Below are positions 7,208-8,510 of a stretch of DNA of 8,510 nucleotides, piece by piece. Source of the stretch: Candidatus Woesearchaeota archaeon (lineage in GTDB: Archaea > Nanobdellota > Nanobdellia > Woesearchaeales > ARS49); the NCBI GenBank assembly GCA_019323575.1, contig JAHWHB010000004.1:1-8510 (forward strand), written 5' to 3'. Both the position numbers and the translations under genes were made by a program. How positions within the stretch are numbered: position 1 is the first letter of the stretch; every line of letters starts with the position of its first letter. The notes beneath the pieces were generated by a model, which was given only the letters and a program-made list of their open reading frames with translations, was not told the origin of the DNA and ran no database searches.

Positions 7208-7215
7208 ATTAAATA
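7208..7215 (+). promoter_or_regulatory. TATA box for the zinc-ribbon gene
   Basis: ATTAAATA is centred about 28 bases upstream of the ATG at 7240 and 10-17 bases after the lonB stop codon. This suggests the small gene can be transcribed on its own from a leaderless start, although read-through from lonB remains possible. Confidence 0.5.
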
Positions 7216-7239
7216 AGCGACGAGAAAACCCAAAAAAAC

Positions 7240-7446
7240 ATGGACATAAAACAAGCAAAAGAATGCCCAGACTGCGCAAGCATGAACATAGTAAAAAGCG
7301 CAATAAGAGAACAAATAATATGCAGGGAATGCGGGCTAATACAACCACTAGTACCAGTATTAAAGCCTGCAAAGAAAGCCAAGAAACCTGCAAAAAAAGC
7401 AAAAAAGAAAGCAGTCAAGAAAAAGGCAAAAAAACGAAAGAAGTGA
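7240..7446 (+). CDS. Mini TFB-like zinc ribbon with histone-H1-like lysine tail, 68 aa
   Basis: Residues 9-31 form a zinc ribbon with C9-X2-C12 and C28-X2-C31 separated by 15 residues. The pattern CPDC-ASMNIVKS, then IICRECGLI, closely follows the N-terminal ribbon of archaeal TFB (TFIIB), which contacts RNA polymerase. None of the TFB core cyclin folds follows. After a short Pro/Val/Leu linker, residues 42-68 are almost only Lys, Ala and Pro, with KPAKKA repeated at 42-47 and 49-54, resembling histone H1 tails. A nucleic-acid-binding role is likely: chromatin, transcription or ribosome-associated. The tail alone would bind DNA or RNA without specificity. It is too short to be TFB itself or a recognised ribosomal protein. 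It has its own TATA box, and its TGA abuts the stop of convergent kae1 with no gap. Confidence 0.78.
   Translation: MDIKQAKECPDCASMNIVKSAIREQIICRECGLIQPLVPVLKPAKKAKKPAKKAKKKAVKKKAKKRKK
7392..7434 (-). terminator. Probable T-tract terminator for kae1, inside the zinc-ribbon coding region
   Basis: On the minus strand, beginning 13 bases after the kae1 stop, there are runs of T7 (7434-7428), T5 (7424-7420), T6 (7406-7401) and T7 (7398-7392). Archaeal polymerases terminate at such multiple T-tracts without a hairpin. The tracts exist because the convergent gene encodes a lysine tail with AAA codons. The terminator role is inferred from sequence only. Confidence 0.5.
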
Positions 7447-8412
7447 TTATTTCCAGGTCACTTCAACCTCATCAATTCTCTCATACGGCCGAACATCTGC
7501 TTTTTCAGGCTCAACAACATCATCTTTCTGCAAAACACCCTGCCAGGCAATCATAACACCCTGGTCGCCACTAAACTCCAAAGGAACAGCAAAGAATCTA
7601 GCATCACGTTCCTTGCACATAATTTCTAACATCCGGCACAATCGCTTGTTAGCAGCAACACCGCCAATCAACAGAAGCTCTTTCTTATCTACGTGAGCCA
7701 TTGCTCTTTCTGCAACCTCTGCAAGCATGGCGAATGAGGTTTCCTGCAAGCTAAAACACAAATCTTCCTTAGAAACACCCTGCTTGAAGAGTCTTAACGC
7801 TTTTGTAAGCATGCCGGCAAAAGAGACATCCATACCTTTGACGCTGTAAGGCAGCTCAACATACTTTCCCTTGGCTAGCTGCTCTATTTTTGGACCGCCA
7901 GGAAAGCCAAGACCTATTTCTCTTGCAAATTTGTCCAACATGTTACCCAAACCAAGATCCAAAGTCTCTCCAAAAACACGAAAACGACCGCCAGCAAAAC
8001 CAATAACCTGAGTATTAGGACCAGAAACATACAAGTAAATAGGGTCTTTAGCACCAGTAATCAAATCACCAATTGACAAATGAGCAACACTATGATTAAC
8101 ACCAACCAAAGGAATGTTATGCTTTTTTGCAAGCTCCTTAGCAAACCTCAAACCAACCATCAAAGGAGGAGCAATACCAGGAGCAGCACTGTACGAGATG
8201 AGATTAATATCTTTCATTGACAGGTTTGCAGCTTTCAGAGCATTTACAAGCACTTCATCCTTGACTTTCTCATGATGATTGGCAAGATCAGAAGGAATCA
8301 TGCCGCCTTTCTCAGTCGTAAAAGTATCCTTAACATTAGCAAGAATCTTTTTGTCAGATACTATGCCAACACCAAAGGTGTGAGCCGTGCTCTCAATACC
8401 TAGACAGTTCAT
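7447..8412 (-). CDS. kae1: Kae1, tRNA N6-threonylcarbamoyltransferase subunit (KEOPS), 321 aa
   Basis: Kae1 is the catalytic subunit of KEOPS. It transfers threonylcarbamoyl from TC-AMP to A37 of ANN-decoding tRNAs, making t6A in the cytoplasm. The N-terminus MNCLGIESTAHTFGVGIV is the classic family start and fixes the ATG. Metal and nucleotide residues match characterised archaeal Kae1: H107 and H111 (NHSVAH), Y128 (YLYVSG) and D283 (SGDQG). GGVAAN at 250-255 is the second ATP-fold loop. The last motif reads GDQGVMIAW where archaeal proteins usually have GDNGAMIA, a mild variation. The protein ends at EVEVTWK without a fused Bud32 kinase, so Bud32 must be encoded elsewhere. Its ATG overlaps the TGA of the upstream gene as ATGA. 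A GGTGA at 8430-8426, 13 bases upstream, is a distant Shine-Dalgarno candidate. Confidence 0.96.
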   Translation of the reverse strand: MNCLGIESTAHTFGVGIVSDKKILANVKDTFTTEKGGMIPSDLANHHEKVKDEVLVNALKAANLSMKDINLISYSAAPGIAPPLMVGLRFAKELAKKHNIPLVGVNHSVAHLSIGDLITGAKDPIYLYVSGPNTQVIGFAGGRFRVFGETLDLGLGNMLDKFAREIGLGFPGGPKIEQLAKGKYVELPYSVKGMDVSFAGMLTKALRLFKQGVSKEDLCFSLQETSFAMLAEVAERAMAHVDKKELLLIGGVAANKRLCRMLEIMCKERDARFFAVPLEFSGDQGVMIAWQGVLQKDDVVEPEKADVRPYERIDEVEVTWK

Positions 8413-8510
8413 GCCTGATTCTTGCTCACCCTAACACTCCAAAAGCTTGGAAGAGAGGCAGAAACAAGACCCTCAAAATCAGCATCAAAAACATAACAAT
8501 AAGGCTTACG
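8409..8510 (-). CDS. C-terminal end of an unrecognised gene, partial (33 codons)
   Basis: The minus strand is open from the right edge to a TGA at 8411-8409 and encodes 33 residues beginning RKPYCYVFDADFEG and ending VRVSKNQA. Codons end mainly in T or G, like the other minus-strand genes here, and the TGA overlaps the kae1 ATG in ATGA. Both facts support a real gene co-transcribed with and translationally coupled to kae1. The fragment contains no motif I recognise. The 5' end lies outside the window. Confidence 0.6.
   Translation of the reverse strand, partial: RKPYCYVFDADFEGLVSASLPSFWSVRVSKNQA

Noticed and set aside
7240..7446. Truncated TFB gene (pseudogene)
   Set aside because: The frame is intact with its own TATA box and a clean stop, and the Lys/Ala tail is a distinct ordered composition rather than decayed core sequence.

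Overview
This window looks like a compact archaeal chromosome segment. The evidence is a membrane-anchored LonB-type protease, a stand-alone Kae1 (tRNA t6A synthesis), a TFB-like zinc ribbon, an archaeal-type TctA-family permease, and TATA boxes about 25-28 bases upstream of several start codons, as expected for leaderless transcripts. Gene style, tight packing and the small DPANN-like membrane protein suggest a DPANN lineage (Woesearchaeales/Pacearchaeota-like). That placement is inference, not proof. G+C is about 40% in the 60-base samples I counted.

Layout from left to right. Bases 1-44 hold the probable first codons of a minus-strand gene and its TATA box. A minus-strand pair follows: a membrane-anchored OB-fold protein (1183-1467) overlapping by 8 bases a polytopic TctA/DUF112-like permease (45-1190). 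A 128-base divergent gap separates them from a plus-strand PD-(D/E)XK nuclease of the RecB/Cas4-like superfamily with a probable Fe-S cysteine set (1596-2396), then a small multi-pass membrane protein (2429-2941). The latter collides with a minus-strand operon through a shared TTAA. The operon is an uncharacterised helical/coiled-coil protein (4032-5210) followed by a calcineurin-like phosphoesterase (2938-4029). A 122-base divergent control region with two TATA boxes leads to plus-strand lonB (5333-7198) and a mini zinc-ribbon protein with a histone-H1-like lysine tail (7240-7446). This abuts, stop to stop, minus-strand kae1 (7447-8412). kae1 overlaps by ATGA the 3' end of an unrecognised gene running off the right edge.

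Three genome-scale features stand out. First, the plus strand is rich in A and C whichever strand is coding, so plus-strand genes use NNA/NNC codons and minus-strand genes NNT/NNG. Second, both convergent gene pairs have no spacer at all, and the lysine codons of the zinc-ribbon tail present a series of T-tracts to the opposing kae1 transcript. Third, promoters look largely leaderless. No tRNA, rRNA, CRISPR array, insertion sequence or origin was recognised. No gene-free stretch exceeds about 130 bases. The best candidates for undescribed biology are the phosphoesterase/coiled-coil operon, the zinc-ribbon/H1-tail protein with its overlapping antisense terminator, and the outward-facing OB-fold/permease pair.
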